Below are positions 17,362-26,300 of a stretch of 64,000 bases of DNA, piece after piece. The notes under the pieces were generated by a model. The model saw nothing but the letters and a program-made list of their open reading frames with translations. It did no database searches and was not told where the DNA came from. Numbering within the stretch: position 1 is the stretch's first letter; each line of letters begins with the position of its first letter. The stretch spans positions 334,159 to 398,158 of the forward strand of contig NZ_PXXX01000010.1 in the NCBI RefSeq assembly GCF_003367505.1, given 5' to 3'. A program made the position numbers and the translations under genes. Origin of the DNA: Lysinibacillus capsici (GTDB taxonomy: Bacteria > Bacillota > Bacilli > Bacillales_A > Planococcaceae).

Positions 17362-17787
17362 CTAGTGCATTGTATACTTCATCGGCTTTAACCACCCACA
17401 CTCATTATCCTGTTTATTAAAAGCAATAAAACGTTCACTCATTTTAGCAAGCATTTGAAATAAATCTAAATCTAGCATTCGCGAACCTTCACAGTAAACA
17501 CAAATTTTACGATCTACTAAATAAATAGCCATTTTACCTTTGATTGGATGTTCTAAAAACAAAGCATTACGAGCTCTTTCTAGGTGTGCATATTTGGAAT
17601 CAAGTTGATGCTCTAACATGGCTGCAATCTCCTCAAAACGAACGGATTCACATATATATGCAAGCTCTTTTAAGGATTTCTCATTGGCATCTTCACAACC
17701 TTGCATCATCTCTAATAACTTACGCTCTCTGCCAAAAATAAACGTTAAATGCTCTTCTTTTATCTTATATATAGAATAGGTTCTCAC
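17362..17787 (-). CDS. sirA: Sporulation inhibitor of replication SirA
   Basis: In B. subtilis SirA binds DnaA domain I and blocks new rounds of chromosome replication once cells commit to sporulation. The start is a GTG at 17787, seven bases behind GGAGG, giving 141 residues. Hallmarks are the N-terminal YSIYKIKEEHLTFIFGRERK and the C-terminal ECGWLKPMK, which match the SirA pattern I recall (YTYLIKEEFANHYFGRE and YGWLNPVK). yneF follows. The promoter region carries Spo0A-box sequences and a -35/-10 pair with a 21-bp spacer. Confidence 0.88.
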   Translation of the reverse strand: MRTYSIYKIKEEHLTFIFGRERKLLEMMQGCEDANEKSLKELAYICESVRFEEIAAMLEHQLDSKYAHLERARNALFLEHPIKGKMAIYLVDRKICVYCEGSRMLDLDLFQMLAKMSERFIAFNKQDNECGWLKPMKYTMH

Positions 17788-17821
17788 CAGAAATCCTCCT
17801 TCGCTCAGTTTCTTTTTCATA

Positions 17822-17888
17822 AGTATAGCTCATTCAATCTTGTTTATTTGTCAAACGAAGGAGGGATCTCTCTTCTATTTTTGTCGAA
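17822..17888 (-). promoter_or_regulatory. Spo0A-type promoter of sirA with 21-bp spacer
   Basis: Minus strand: TTGACA (17854-17849) and TATACT (17827-17822) are separated by 21 bp. The -35 hexamer overlaps a 0A-like box TTGTCAAA (plus strand 17848-17855), and a perfect TTGTCGAA lies at 17881-17888. Long-spacer promoters of this kind are known at B. subtilis spoIIG and spoIIE, where Spo0A~P activates sigma A polymerase; B. subtilis sirA is itself a Spo0A target. Confidence 0.7.
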
Positions 17889-18125
17889 AAAATTCTAGTT
17901 TCGGGTCTATAAATGACTTTATGGCAAATGGTATTTTCAACCAAAAATAATTAATATTTTTCCAAAAACAAGAAAAAGTCTTATTAAACACAGATAAAAA
18001 CCTTCTATTTTGGCTGCTTAGATGGATCTCAGCCTCAAGACCTAGTTCAAAATCAATTTCGAGTCCGTTTTAGACAATCTTGTAAATAGGTAACATAAAG
18101 GTACAAACGAAAGGAGCTAAAACAA
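17889..18125 (+). promoter_or_regulatory. Upstream region of the lia operon
   Basis: Non-coding. About 50 bp before liaI, TTAGAC (18070-18075) is followed after 15 bp by TAACAT (18091-18096), a weak sigma A-like pair; GTC-N7-GAC (18064-18075) forms a small dyad across it. A LiaR-dependent promoter is expected here from the B. subtilis system, but I cannot confirm the operator. No other feature is seen in this stretch. Confidence 0.35.
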
Positions 18126-18482
18126 ATGAAAAAATTTCTTTTATTAACTGGAGGCGTCATTGCAGCATGTGTTGCACTAGCGTTAATTGGACCACTGGCG
18201 GGGTTATTATTCTCTGGATTATTTGTAGCACTGGGCATGCACTTCTACATTGCTAGTAAGTCATCTTTCGGTAAAATTTTCTGGTTTACAGTTGGTCTAA
18301 TCGGTGTCCTATCAGCAGTGTCTAACATTCCAGCAATGGTAGGTCTTGCTGCAATCGCCATTATCTATGTTATCTATAAAAAATGGAATGGCGAAGATGT
18401 AAAAATCCCTACAATTGAAGGAAAAAAAGAAGAAGATCCGTTTACAAACTTTGAAAAAGAATGGTCAAATTTAACAAAATAA
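18126..18482 (+). CDS. liaI: LiaI-like small membrane protein
   Basis: A 118-residue protein with about three membrane segments (residues about 5-22, 25-42 and 50-85) and a hydrophilic, acidic C-terminal tail ending DPFTNFEKEWSNLTK. In B. subtilis LiaI anchors the PspA-like protein LiaH to the membrane under envelope stress. The tail resembles that of LiaI (DDEWEEFLKKK, from memory). The gene is first in liaI-liaH-liaF-liaS-liaR and follows GAAAGGAG. liaG, present in B. subtilis, is missing. Assignment rests on context and architecture. Confidence 0.75.
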   Translation: MKKFLLLTGGVIAACVALALIGPLAGLLFSGLFVALGMHFYIASKSSFGKIFWFTVGLIGVLSAVSNIPAMVGLAAIAIIYVIYKKWNGEDVKIPTIEGKKEEDPFTNFEKEWSNLTK

Positions 18483-18497
18483 AAGGAGCGATTTTAA

Positions 18498-19136
18498 ATG
18501 AACTTATTTCAACGTTTTAGATATACAGTAGAGGCAGACTTACACCAATTATTTGATAAGAAGGAACAAAAAAATCCGATTGCGATGTTAAATCAATACA
18601 TTCGTGAAGCAGAAAAACAAACAGAACAAACAGGCAAATTATTAGAGCGACAAGGGCAATTAAAAGAAAAGCTAGAACAAGAATATAAAGAAAACGCTGA
18701 TTTACTAGCGAAACGTGAATCTCAATTAGCATTAGCAAAATCTAGCGGAGAGCAAGACTTAATTGATTTCGCTACGGATGAAGTAACAGCTTATTCAGCT
18801 CGTAACCTTACATTACAAGCTAGCATTGAAGCAAGTACTCGTGAATACTTCGAGCTCGAGCGTAAATTTGAAACAATGAAGCATAAAATTAAAGATATGA
18901 AAGTGCGTCAATTACAGCTGATGGGGAAAGAAAATGTAACTCGTGCCCATCATCAAATGGATGGAATGATTGCCAAAAATAATAAAACAAACTTTGAAGA
19001 TTTAGAAGCATATATCGATAAATTAGCTTATCAAATCGATAAAGACCATGAGCTTACAACTTTTGAGGCAAGACTGGCAGAATTAGAAAAAAAAGCAGTA
19101 GAAGAAAGCTCACCACTGCTAATTGAAAGTAAATAA
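18498..19136 (+). CDS. liaH: PspA/IM30 family protein, LiaH-like
   Basis: A 212-residue, almost entirely helical protein of the phage-shock PspA family, which assembles into large oligomers to protect damaged membranes. The amphipathic N-terminal helix NLFQRFRYTVEADLHQLFDK is followed by PIAMLNQYIREAEKQTEQ, both diagnostic, then long coiled-coil helices to residue about 200. AAAGGAG precedes the ATG. It is co-transcribed with liaI (15-bp gap), and a hairpin separates it from liaF, which would allow LiaIH to be made in excess over the LiaFSR sensors. Confidence 0.9.
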   Translation: MNLFQRFRYTVEADLHQLFDKKEQKNPIAMLNQYIREAEKQTEQTGKLLERQGQLKEKLEQEYKENADLLAKRESQLALAKSSGEQDLIDFATDEVTAYSARNLTLQASIEASTREYFELERKFETMKHKIKDMKVRQLQLMGKENVTRAHHQMDGMIAKNNKTNFEDLEAYIDKLAYQIDKDHELTTFEARLAELEKKAVEESSPLLIESK

Positions 19137-19147
19137 CATGGTATAAT

Positions 19148-19184
19148 GAAAGCAATGCGCCAACATTAAAAGGCGCATTCTTTC
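19148..19184 (+). terminator. Hairpin between liaH and liaF, probable attenuator
   Basis: GAAAG-C-AATGCGCC (19148-19161) pairs with GGCGCATT-C-TTTC (19172-19184) around a 10-nt loop. No clean T-run follows, so partial termination with read-through into liaF is likely. A second smaller stem AGAGGG/CCCTCT follows at about 19197-19215. Confidence 0.6.
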
Positions 19185-19248
19185 ACGTTTAAGAATAGAG
19201 GGTCCCATTCCCTCTCTTATACTATTAGTAGAAGGAAGGGTGACCCTC

Positions 19249-19932
19249 ATGCAAAATTTCACAACAAATAAGCTCACATTTTGGGTTCTTTGCTTCTTTT
19301 TACTCGTCTTTGTGGAGCTAACTATATTTAATAATGGTGGTGCCTTCTGTTTATTGATTGGGGCTGTACTTCTTTATTTAAGTTTTTCCAAAAAAGTTCG
19401 ATTTTTTAAATGGACAGGAATTTTCTTTATTGCTATTGCTTTGTTCACGATGTGGAGCTTACGTTTATTTATCGTCATCATGCTCTTATATATGCTCTAT
19501 CAATACTTGCAAAGAGAAAACGAGCCAAAAGTAGTTGGTGCAGAGCTATTTGAAAAGCTTCCTGCAATTAAAAATGACCTAATTGGCACAATGCCAGCGC
19601 CTATAGAAGCTTATAAATGGCAAGATGTACAAATTCAGCGCCTTGCAGGAGATATTACCATTGATACAACGCAAACGATTTTACCAGCTGGCACTAGTCT
19701 TATTACAATTCGACAAGGTATCGGTAAAGTTCAAATCTATGTTCCTTATGAAATTCCATTCCGTTTACAGTATACGACGTTATTTGGTGAGCTCTCCTGC
19801 TTACACGTAGGGCCGCAACGTATAGTAAATGAAAGTATTACTTTCTCAGACGGCAACCCTGAGGATGCTAAACGTGTACTGATTATTCATGTCGCAACCT
19901 GGCTTGGAGATTTGGAGGTGCTACGAAAATGA
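19249..19932 (+). CDS. liaF: LiaF-like inhibitor membrane protein
   Basis: A 227-residue protein with four closely spaced N-terminal membrane segments (residues about 10-95) and a cytoplasmic beta-rich domain. The latter contains QRLAGDITIDTTQTILPAGTS-like and GKVQIYVPYEIPFRLQ stretches typical of the LiaF C-terminal (DUF2154) domain. In B. subtilis LiaF keeps LiaS inactive without stress. The ATG at 19249 is nine bases behind AAGGAAGG; an in-frame GTG at 19240 is too close to that site. Its stop overlaps liaS by 4 bp. Confidence 0.85.
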   Translation: MQNFTTNKLTFWVLCFFLLVFVELTIFNNGGAFCLLIGAVLLYLSFSKKVRFFKWTGIFFIAIALFTMWSLRLFIVIMLLYMLYQYLQRENEPKVVGAELFEKLPAIKNDLIGTMPAPIEAYKWQDVQIQRLAGDITIDTTQTILPAGTSLITIRQGIGKVQIYVPYEIPFRLQYTTLFGELSCLHVGPQRIVNESITFSDGNPEDAKRVLIIHVATWLGDLEVLRK

Positions 19933-20969
19933 TAGCATTTATCTCAAGATTATTTACATTATTTTTTATTTTAATGAGTGCTGTTTTCGGTCTTCTTGTT
20001 GCACTATGGGGCAATCCTGATGAAAAAACATGGGAGCCCTTATGGCAGCAGAATTACGATAATATCCCTCTAGGTGGCATCATCATAGTTAGCCTGTTTA
20101 TACTTAGCTTCCTGTTTGCTAGCTGGATCAGTATGACTGCAAGGGCACGAGAAGCGCAGGCAACACGAATAGTGAAACAACTGATCGAGCCTGATTTTGT
20201 TTTTCCTAAAAAACAAGCTCTTCCGAAATCGTTAAAAAAAGCACTTGTCCAAACGAGTGAATTAATTGATACGCAACGTAAAAGTTTACAGCGTTTGTCC
20301 AATGAACGGGCTGAGGCCAATGATAAAATTATTCAGGAGCGTATTATTGCTGAACGCCAACGACTAGCTAGAGAACTCCATGATTCTGTGTCACAACAAC
20401 TATTTGCTGCCTCTATGTTACTATCTGCATTAACTGAAAATGACGAACATGCTACTAGCTTAAAACAGGTGGAGAAAATCGTTCAGCAGGCACAGCTAGA
20501 AATGCGTGCATTACTGCTACACTTACGGCCTGTTGCTTTACACAATAAAACATTGGCACAAGGCTTAGAGGAATTGATTATTGAACTTCAGCAAAAAGTT
20601 TATTTCCATATAGAATATGAATTAGAAGAAATGGCCTTAACTAAAGCAGAGGAAGATCATTTATTTCGTATTGCACAAGAGGCACTCTCCAATACGCTGC
20701 GTCATGCCAAAGCAAGTGAGGTGGAATTACTTCTTGTGGCACGAGACGACTTAGCTATTTTACGAATTCAAGATAATGGTTTAGGCTTTGATGTGGAGGA
20801 AGATAAATCCACATCATATGGTTTACAAAATATAGCTGAACGAGCAGTTGAAATTGGCTGCACCTATAAAATTGTATCAGTGCCTGGTGAAGGAACAATT
20901 GTAGAGGTTAAAATTCCTTTACAAAAAGAGGAGGTCAATGTCGATGATACAAGTGCTCATAGTGGATGA
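19929..20969 (+). CDS. liaS: Sensor histidine kinase LiaS
   Basis: A 346-residue kinase of the short-loop intramembrane-sensing type. Two membrane segments (residues about 7-27 and 48-68) flank only about 20 extracellular residues. A coiled coil leads to the HisKA_3 domain with the phosphorylated His151 in [14 protein letters not shown], followed by the ATPase domain with N-box [18 protein letters not shown] and G-boxes [12 protein letters not shown] and [14 protein letters not shown]. It pairs with LiaR and responds, by family knowledge, to cell-wall antibiotics acting on the lipid II cycle. Confidence 0.92.
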
Positions 20970-21576
20970 TCATGAAATGGTACGGATTGGTGTGTCAGCC
21001 TACCTTTCAGCACAGCCGGATATTACGGTTGTAGGTGAGGCTGAGAACGGTAAAGAGGCTGTGGAACGTGCCCTATCGCTAAGGCCTGATATTATTTTAA
21101 TGGATAATGTGATGCCTGTTATGACAGGAGCAGAGGCAACAGTGGAAATATTAGCAGCATGGCCTGAGGCCAAAATCATGATGGTGACTAGTTTTTTAGA
21201 TGATGATAAAGTATATCCTGCCTTAGAGGCTGGCGCGGTAAGCTATATTTTAAAAACATCTAATGCCAAACAAATTGCAGATGCTATTCGAAAAACGATG
21301 GGTGGCGAAACGGTATTAGAGCCAGAGGTCACTTCCAAAATGATGCACCGCATGCGCCACGGCAATAGTACGCCACTATACGAACAATTGACTGAACGTG
21401 AAATGGAAGTATTATTGCTAATGGCCCAGGGTAAAGCCAATCAGGAAATCGCTGATGAGCTATATATTGCCTTGAAAACGGTAAAAACACATGTTAGTAA
21501 TATTTTAGCAAAGCTAGAAGTTCAAGACCGTACTCAAGCCGTCGTCTACGCCTTCCAAAACGGACTTGCTAAATAA
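20944..21576 (+). CDS. liaR: Response regulator LiaR
   Basis: A NarL/FixJ-type regulator of 210 residues. The receiver domain has the acidic pair in [12 protein letters not shown], phosphoacceptor Asp54 in [11 protein letters not shown], a threonine/serine switch in MMVTSF and Lys in SYILKTSNA. The C-terminal LuxR helix-turn-helix reads [20 protein letters not shown] followed by [20 protein letters not shown]. The ATG at 20944 has better spacing from AGGAGG than the one at 20938. The gene overlaps liaS by 26 bp, a strong sign of coupling. Confidence 0.92.
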   Translation: MIQVLIVDDHEMVRIGVSAYLSAQPDITVVGEAENGKEAVERALSLRPDIILMDNVMPVMTGAEATVEILAAWPEAKIMMVTSFLDDDKVYPALEAGAVSYILKTSNAKQIADAIRKTMGGETVLEPEVTSKMMHRMRHGNSTPLYEQLTEREMEVLLLMAQGKANQEIADELYIALKTVKTHVSNILAKLEVQDRTQAVVYAFQNGLAK

Positions 21577-21584
21577 TCCTACAT

Positions 21585-21615
21585 AAAAAAACTGCATGCT
21601 GACATGCAGTTTTTC
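21585..21615. terminator. Bidirectional terminator, liaR and HAD gene
   Basis: AAAAAACTGCATG (21585-21597) pairs with CATGCAGTTTTTC (21603-21615), loop CTGAC, with T-runs on both strands. It ends the lia operon and the convergent HAD phosphatase gene. Confidence 0.88.
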
Positions 21616-21621
21616 GTGTTT

Positions 21622-22269
21622 TTAGAGGTATTTTAGGAGATCATTTACATGGTCCGCAATATATGTAGGCTCTTCATTTTTTAATTCTTCTAGCGACCCA
21701 AAACCATATGTCACACCGATGGCATCGATTTGATTTTCACGAGCCCCTATCAAATCATATTTTCGATCCCCAATCATAATAAATTGCTCTTTTGGATAGG
21801 AATCAAGTTGTTGAAGTACCTCTGCAATAATCTCACCTTTGGCAGAACGTGAACCATCTAAGTGACTTCCTACGACAAGATCGAAATAGGACTCTAGCTG
21901 AAAATACTTTATGATTTGTTCCGCAAAGACAGTTGGTTTTGAGGTGGCAATAGTTAGTATATATCCTTGTTGCTTTAAATGAGCTAACAAAGCTGGAATA
22001 TCTTCATATAGTTTATTTTCAAACATTCCCCTTTCCGTAAATCGTTCTCGGTAATCTCTAATTGCTTGCGTTATTTGTGTATCATTGAATCCATAGATTT
22101 CTTGAAAAGATACTTGTAATGGTGGTCCAATGAATGGTTCCAGTTCATCCAAATCATTCACCATGACGCCCGCCTTCTGTAAAGCATGTTGCACTGATTT
22201 AGTGATTCCTATTTTGGGATCAGATAATGTTCCATCTAGGTCAAATAACACAACTTTATAGTTCTTCAT
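21622..22269 (-). CDS. HAD-family phosphatase
   Basis: A 215-residue haloacid dehalogenase-like hydrolase of the phosphoglycolate phosphatase/nucleotidase group, with a helical cap inserted after motif I. Motif I is VVLFDLDGTLSDPKIG (nucleophile Asp10), motif II ILTIATSKPTVF, and motif III/IV PKEQFIMIGDRKYDLIGARE. The cap includes EPFIGPPLQVSFQEIYGF, common in the GPH-like subgroup. The substrate cannot be fixed from sequence. It lies downstream of tkt on the same strand, but a strong terminator separates them. Confidence 0.85.
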   Translation of the reverse strand: MKNYKVVLFDLDGTLSDPKIGITKSVQHALQKAGVMVNDLDELEPFIGPPLQVSFQEIYGFNDTQITQAIRDYRERFTERGMFENKLYEDIPALLAHLKQQGYILTIATSKPTVFAEQIIKYFQLESYFDLVVGSHLDGSRSAKGEIIAEVLQQLDSYPKEQFIMIGDRKYDLIGARENQIDAIGVTYGFGSLEELKNEEPTYIADHVNDLLKYL

Positions 22270-22313
22270 TCGCTCACCCTTTTTATGGAGTTTTCACATA
22301 CTGTGTTTGCTGC

Positions 22314-22366
22314 TAAAAAAAGTACCACAACACTCAGTTGATGTTTAAATCGCTGAGTATTGTGGT
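22314..22366 (-). terminator. Terminator downstream of tkt
   Basis: Minus strand: ACCACAATACTCAG (22366-22353) pairs with CTGAGTGTTGTGGT (22336-22323) around a 16-nt loop, followed by AC and seven T (22320-22314). One G-T pair interrupts the 14-bp stem. Confidence 0.85.
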
Positions 22367-22378
22367 ATTTGTTGTAAA

Positions 22379-24373
22379 TTATAGTGCTTTCACTTTTGCT
22401 ACTACGTTTTCAACAGTGAAGCCGTATTTTTCCATTACTAATTCACCCGGAGCAGATGCACCGAACTTATCAATTGCTAGAACATCGCCTTCAAAGCCAG
22501 TATATTTATGCCAACCGAATGATGCCCCCATTTCAATTGCAAGACGTTTTGTAACAGCTTTTGGTAGAACAGATTCTTTGTAAGCTGCGTCTTGTTTTTC
22601 GAAGCGATCCATAGATGGCATAGAAACAACTGCTACATCTATACCGTCTGCTTTTAATGCTTTTTGTGCTTCGACAGCAAGCGAAACCTCAGAGCCTGTT
22701 GCAATTAAAATAGCATCTGCCACTTCTTTTGCAGCTGGAGACACTGTGTAAGCACCCTTTGCTACGCCCTCACGTACTGTTTCAATAGAAGCGTCAAGAA
22801 CAGGTAAGTTTTGACGAGATAATACAAGAACAGTTGGTGTTTTTTCTGCTGCTACTGCAAGCTCCCACGCAACTGCTGATTCATTTGCATCCGCAGGGCG
22901 AATAACAGATAGGTTTGGCATTGCACGTAATGATGCAAGGTGTTCGATTGGTTCATGTGTTGGACCATCTTCCCCTACTGCAATCGAATCATGTGTGAAT
23001 ACATATGTTACAGGAAGACCCATTAATGCAGATAGACGAATTGCAGGACGAACGTAATCAGAGAATACGAAGAATGTACCACCGAATACATTTAAACCAC
23101 CGTGAAGAGCCATTCCGTTCATAGCAGCACCCATTGCAAATTCACGAACACCGAACCAGATGTTACGTCCAGCATAGTCGTCTGCTGAGAAATCTCCTGT
23201 ACCCTTCATCGTTGTTTTATTGGAGCCAGCAAGGTCAGCTGAACCACCAAAGAATGAAGGTGTTTTCTTCGCAATAGCATTAATTGCATCGCCTGAAGAA
23301 GAACGAGTTGCTACAGATTTACCAGCTTCATATACAGGTAACTCAGAAGCAAAGTCTTCTGGTAATTCACCATTCATCGCTTTCTCGAATTGAGCTGCTA
23401 ACGCTGGGAATTCTTCTTTGTATGCAGCAAATTTTGCATTCCAAGCTTCCTCTGGTTGTGCGCCTTGTACTTCAGCAGCCGCATTAAATGTATCGTAAAC
23501 TTCTGCAGGAATTTGGAATGGTTCATGTGCCCACTCATAGGCAGCTTTCGTTAAGACAACTTCATCTGTACCAAGTGGTGCACCGTGAGAATCTGCTTTA
23601 CCAGATTTATTTGGAGAACCAAAACCAATCACTGTTTTCACTTCAATTAATGTTGGCTTGCCAGTAGATTTTTTGGCTTCTTCAATGGCTGCATTAATAG
23701 CATCTACATCTGTACCATCTGCCACTTTTAAATAATTCCAACCATAAGATTCAAAGCGTTTTTGAACGTTTTCTGAAAATGACTTTTCTAAGTCACCATC
23801 TAAAGAAATATCATTAGAATCGTAAAGCACGATTAATTTTTCAAGTTTTAAGTGACCAGCTAATGAAATCGCCTCTGCTGCTACGCCTTCCATTAAGTCA
23901 CCATCGCCACATAACGCAAATGTGTAGTGGTCAACAATGTCATGACCTGGTTTATTGTAAGTAGCCGCTAAATGGCGCTCAGCCATTGCCATACCAACAG
24001 TCATAGCGATTCCTTGCCCAAGAGGACCAGTTGTTGCCTCTACCCCTACTGTATGACCATATTCAGGATGTCCTGGTGTTAATGAATCCCATTGGCGGAA
24101 GTTTTGAATTTCTTCCATTGGTAAACCATAGCCTCCAAGGTGAAGTAAGCTGTATAAAAGCATTGAGCCATGACCTGCTGATAGTACAAAACGATCACGG
24201 TTAAACCATTTTGGATTTGCTGGATTATGGCGTAATTGTTTTGTCCAAAGCGTATAAGCCATTGGCGCTGCTCCCATTGGTAAACCTGGGTGACCAGAAT
24301 TTGCTTTTTCAATAGCATCGATTGACAAAGTTCGGATAGCATTAATTGCTAAAAGATCCGCGTGTTGAGTCAT
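22379..24373 (-). CDS. tkt: Transketolase
   Basis: Thiamine-diphosphate enzyme that moves two-carbon units between pentose-pathway sugars. The protein has 664 residues, the full family length. Visible are the N-terminal [40 protein letters not shown], the ThDP/Mg motif [16 protein letters not shown] followed by the SLAGHLKL and [13 protein letters not shown], and in the pyrimidine domain [19 protein letters not shown] and [18 protein letters not shown]. It lies next to ynzC as in B. subtilis. Confidence 0.97.
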   Translation of the reverse strand: MTQHADLLAINAIRTLSIDAIEKANSGHPGLPMGAAPMAYTLWTKQLRHNPANPKWFNRDRFVLSAGHGSMLLYSLLHLGGYGLPMEEIQNFRQWDSLTPGHPEYGHTVGVEATTGPLGQGIAMTVGMAMAERHLAATYNKPGHDIVDHYTFALCGDGDLMEGVAAEAISLAGHLKLEKLIVLYDSNDISLDGDLEKSFSENVQKRFESYGWNYLKVADGTDVDAINAAIEEAKKSTGKPTLIEVKTVIGFGSPNKSGKADSHGAPLGTDEVVLTKAAYEWAHEPFQIPAEVYDTFNAAAEVQGAQPEEAWNAKFAAYKEEFPALAAQFEKAMNGELPEDFASELPVYEAGKSVATRSSSGDAINAIAKKTPSFFGGSADLAGSNKTTMKGTGDFSADDYAGRNIWFGVREFAMGAAMNGMALHGGLNVFGGTFFVFSDYVRPAIRLSALMGLPVTYVFTHDSIAVGEDGPTHEPIEHLASLRAMPNLSVIRPADANESAVAWELAVAAEKTPTVLVLSRQNLPVLDASIETVREGVAKGAYTVSPAAKEVADAILIATGSEVSLAVEAQKALKADGIDVAVVSMPSMDRFEKQDAAYKESVLPKAVTKRLAIEMGASFGWHKYTGFEGDVLAIDKFGASAPGELVMEKYGFTVENVVAKVKAL

Positions 24374-24500
24374 TATATTGTGACATCCTTTCTCGTCCTA
24401 TATATTGTTCTTTTACAGTTTAGTCAACATTGCTTTAGAAAACAATGCTTTTTGTTATACTATTTGCGTTTTCATACATACTTTATTGAATTGTGTCACA

Positions 24501-24734
24501 TTAATTTAGAAATTTATTTTTTTGTGCTTGTTTTACCTTCTCAGGAGTTACATCATTTCCTTCTGCATCGACCACTTTAACGTTTTCAATCGTATCTCGC
24601 ATCGTTGCTCTAAACGTATCTAAATACTCCTTGCGAAGCGCTGTGCGCTCCTTTGCTTCTTCCTCTGTTAATTGTCCGCTTTTCGCTTTAGCAGATAATT
24701 CATTAATTCGGTTAATTTTTTCCTTTGATAACAT
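24501..24734 (-). CDS. ynzC: YnzC-like protein (DUF896)
   Basis: A 77-residue helical protein. The first half, MLSKEKINRINELSAKAKSG followed by QLTEEEAKERTALRKEYLD, is the DUF896/UPF0291 helix-hairpin and the rest is a short charged tail. In B. subtilis ynzC is in the SOS-induced yneA-yneB-ynzC operon; here it has been separated from yneA-yneB by about 2.3 kb holding GNAT, DJ-1, XRE and def genes, while still adjoining tkt. Function is not defined. The start is the ATG at 24734, behind AAAGGTG. Confidence 0.85.
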   Translation of the reverse strand: MLSKEKINRINELSAKAKSGQLTEEEAKERTALRKEYLDTFRATMRDTIENVKVVDAEGNDVTPEKVKQAQKNKFLN

Positions 24735-24921
24735 GGTTACACACCTTTCAGTACCTAGCTTAATGACCTCAGTATGCAAAGTATAGCATGGTTTCCCTTA
24801 AAATGCAGTTATACCAACCCTTAAAAACACTTCTTAGCCATTATTTACATGACTTCCAGAAGTTAGAGGTGTATAACTAATAATAAAAGGAAAAATTTGA
24901 TAGATAATAGGAGGAGCTATC

Positions 24922-25455
24922 ATGAACATCACAACACCTAGACTACTTATTCGAACATTTGAAGCCCAAGATTGGCAGGCTGTTTATAGCTATATGTCCG
25001 ACAAAACGGTCATGCACTATATGCCAGAGGGTGTGTTGAATGAAGATCAGGTTCAAAATTTCGTAACAGAGAATAGCAACGAGCAAGCAAAACATTTCGC
25101 CATTGTTTTACGTGAACAACAGCGAGTCATTGGTCATCTTGTTTTCCACAAATACTTTGGCGACCATACGTATGAAATTGGATGGGTTATGAATCCTGCC
25201 TATCATAATCATGGCTATGCTTCTGAAGCTGCTCAGGCCCTATTAGATCACGGCTTTAATAAAATGAAACTTCATCGAATTATTGCCACATGCCAGCCAG
25301 AAAATATCGCTTCTTACCGAGTAATGGAAAAAATAGGAATGCGCCAAGAAGGATTTTTCAAAAAATGCATTCCTCATGGAGAGACTTGGTGGGATGAATA
25401 CTATTACGCTATTTTAGAGGAAGAATGGAACAATCTAAAGGTAAGAGGTGTATGA
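24922..25455 (+). CDS. GNAT acetyltransferase (RimJ/RimL type)
   Basis: A 177-residue N-acetyltransferase of the Acetyltransf_3 group, starting NITTPRLLIRTFEAQDWQAV after a GGAGGAG site. The CoA-binding region is EIGWVMNPAYHNHGYASEAA, followed by NKMKLHRIIATCQPENIASY and RVMEKIGMRQEG, all typical of ribosomal-protein or small-molecule acetyltransferases. The substrate is unknown. It is followed after 1 bp by a DJ-1/PfpI-like gene, whose ribosome site lies inside its last codons, so the pair forms an operon. The pair sits between ynzC and yneB, an insertion relative to B. subtilis. Confidence 0.88.
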   Translation: MNITTPRLLIRTFEAQDWQAVYSYMSDKTVMHYMPEGVLNEDQVQNFVTENSNEQAKHFAIVLREQQRVIGHLVFHKYFGDHTYEIGWVMNPAYHNHGYASEAAQALLDHGFNKMKLHRIIATCQPENIASYRVMEKIGMRQEGFFKKCIPHGETWWDEYYYAILEEEWNNLKVRGV

Positions 25456-25456
25456 A

Positions 25457-25990
25457 ATGAAGAAAACTGCGGTGTTATTATACCCACAATTTAGTGAATA
25501 TGAATTGAGTGTTGCTTTGTCCATATTAATGCAAGGCGGTAAACCCATCATCACACTTGGATCGAATACCAAACCTATCAGAGGAGAATCTGGTTTAAAT
25601 TGTATAGCTGATTTATCCGTGAATGAGGTAGAGCTTGACGATATTGATAGTCTACTATTACCAGGCTATATGGATATTTCTACATTACAACTTGAAGAGA
25701 GCTTACTAGACTTCATTCGTCTTCTATCTGCAAAAGGAGGAATAATTGCAAGTATTTCTAGCTCCCCTTACCTATTAGCAAAAGCAGGGGTCTTAAAGAA
25801 CAAAAAATATACAGTAGGACTACCTTTAGATGGCATGGAGCAGTTAGGGTGCTTTGAACTTCATAACTATTCAGATGAACTAGTGGTACAAGATGGAAAT
25901 ATCATTACAGCAAGAGGAAGAGGTTTTATTCCTTTCGGTATTTGTTTCGGGCATGCGTTAAAGCTAAATTTTGATGAAAATTGGTATTAA
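25457..25990 (+). CDS. DJ-1/PfpI-like protein lacking the nucleophilic cysteine
   Basis: A 177-residue protein of the class I amidotransferase-like fold. The pattern TAVLLYPQFSEYELSVALSI at the N-terminus and the glutamate in SEYE correspond to the DJ-1 family. At the nucleophile elbow, where DJ-1 has A-I-C-A-G-P, this protein reads ASISSSPYLLAKAG, so cysteine is replaced by serine. It is therefore unlikely to act by the usual cysteine chemistry and may be a sensor or transcription-related relative. Its ATG follows GAGGTG by six bases, inside the GNAT gene end. Confidence 0.75.
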   Translation: MKKTAVLLYPQFSEYELSVALSILMQGGKPIITLGSNTKPIRGESGLNCIADLSVNEVELDDIDSLLLPGYMDISTLQLEESLLDFIRLLSAKGGIIASISSSPYLLAKAGVLKNKKYTVGLPLDGMEQLGCFELHNYSDELVVQDGNIITARGRGFIPFGICFGHALKLNFDENWY

Positions 25991-26007
25991 GTGATGATTT
26001 AAAACCT

Positions 26008-26031
26008 AAATGTCCAATTAATCGGGCATTT
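26008..26031 (+). terminator. Weak terminator-like hairpin after the DJ-1-like gene
   Basis: AAATGTCC (26008-26015) pairs with GGGCATTT (26024-26031) with one G-T pair. The following sequence is only mildly T-rich, so termination strength is uncertain. Confidence 0.45.
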
Positions 26032-26093
26032 CATGTTGTTGAAAAAAGATGATGTCATTAGTAGAATGAGAACTTTTAACAAGGCTGTGGGGT

Positions 26094-26163
26094 GATTTCC
26101 GTTCCGCCAGCGTCCTTTCTAGGGTCTCATCTGTGACGCTAAATCCCCTAGGAGTGACGCTGG
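26094..26163 (+). repeat. Palindromic dispersed repeat, copy A
   Basis: Nested inverted repeats: CCAGCGTC (26107-26114) with GACGCTGG (26156-26163), and inside them CTAGGG (26119-26124) with CCCTAG (26146-26151). GTGACGCT occurs twice (26133, 26154). The leading core TTTCCGTTCC-N5-CGTCCTTTC (26096-26119) recurs on the minus strand at 57021-56998. It lies in about 270 bp without a protein gene and is more G+C-rich than its surroundings. Similar elements starting with TTTCCG are known to me from Bacillaceae intergenic regions. Confidence 0.6.
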
Positions 26164-26265
26164 CTCCACTCCAATCAATCCTTCTGCAAAAGTGTCTTTA
26201 CTTTTTTCATACTAGCATAGGAATCAAATAGTCTAATATCTGTATTCTTAGGGGGATGGATATAA

Positions 26266-26298
26266 ATGTCTAATACTTTGGACAAAATGGAGGGATAA
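26266..26298 (+). CDS. Possible 10-codon leader peptide before the XRE gene
   Basis: ATG at 26266 opens MSNTLDKMEG and stops at 26298, three bases before the putative CTG start of the XRE gene. A GGGGG sits about ten bases upstream. It could carry ribosomes to the weak CTG start. The frame is very short, so chance cannot be excluded. Confidence 0.3.
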   Translation: MSNTLDKMEG

Positions 26299-26300
26299 TT

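Noticed and set aside
19137..19147. TATAAT before liaF as a sigma A promoter
   Set aside because: TATAAT (about 19142-19147) has no -35 hexamer at 16-18 bp; the nearest, TTGAAA, is only 13 bp away.
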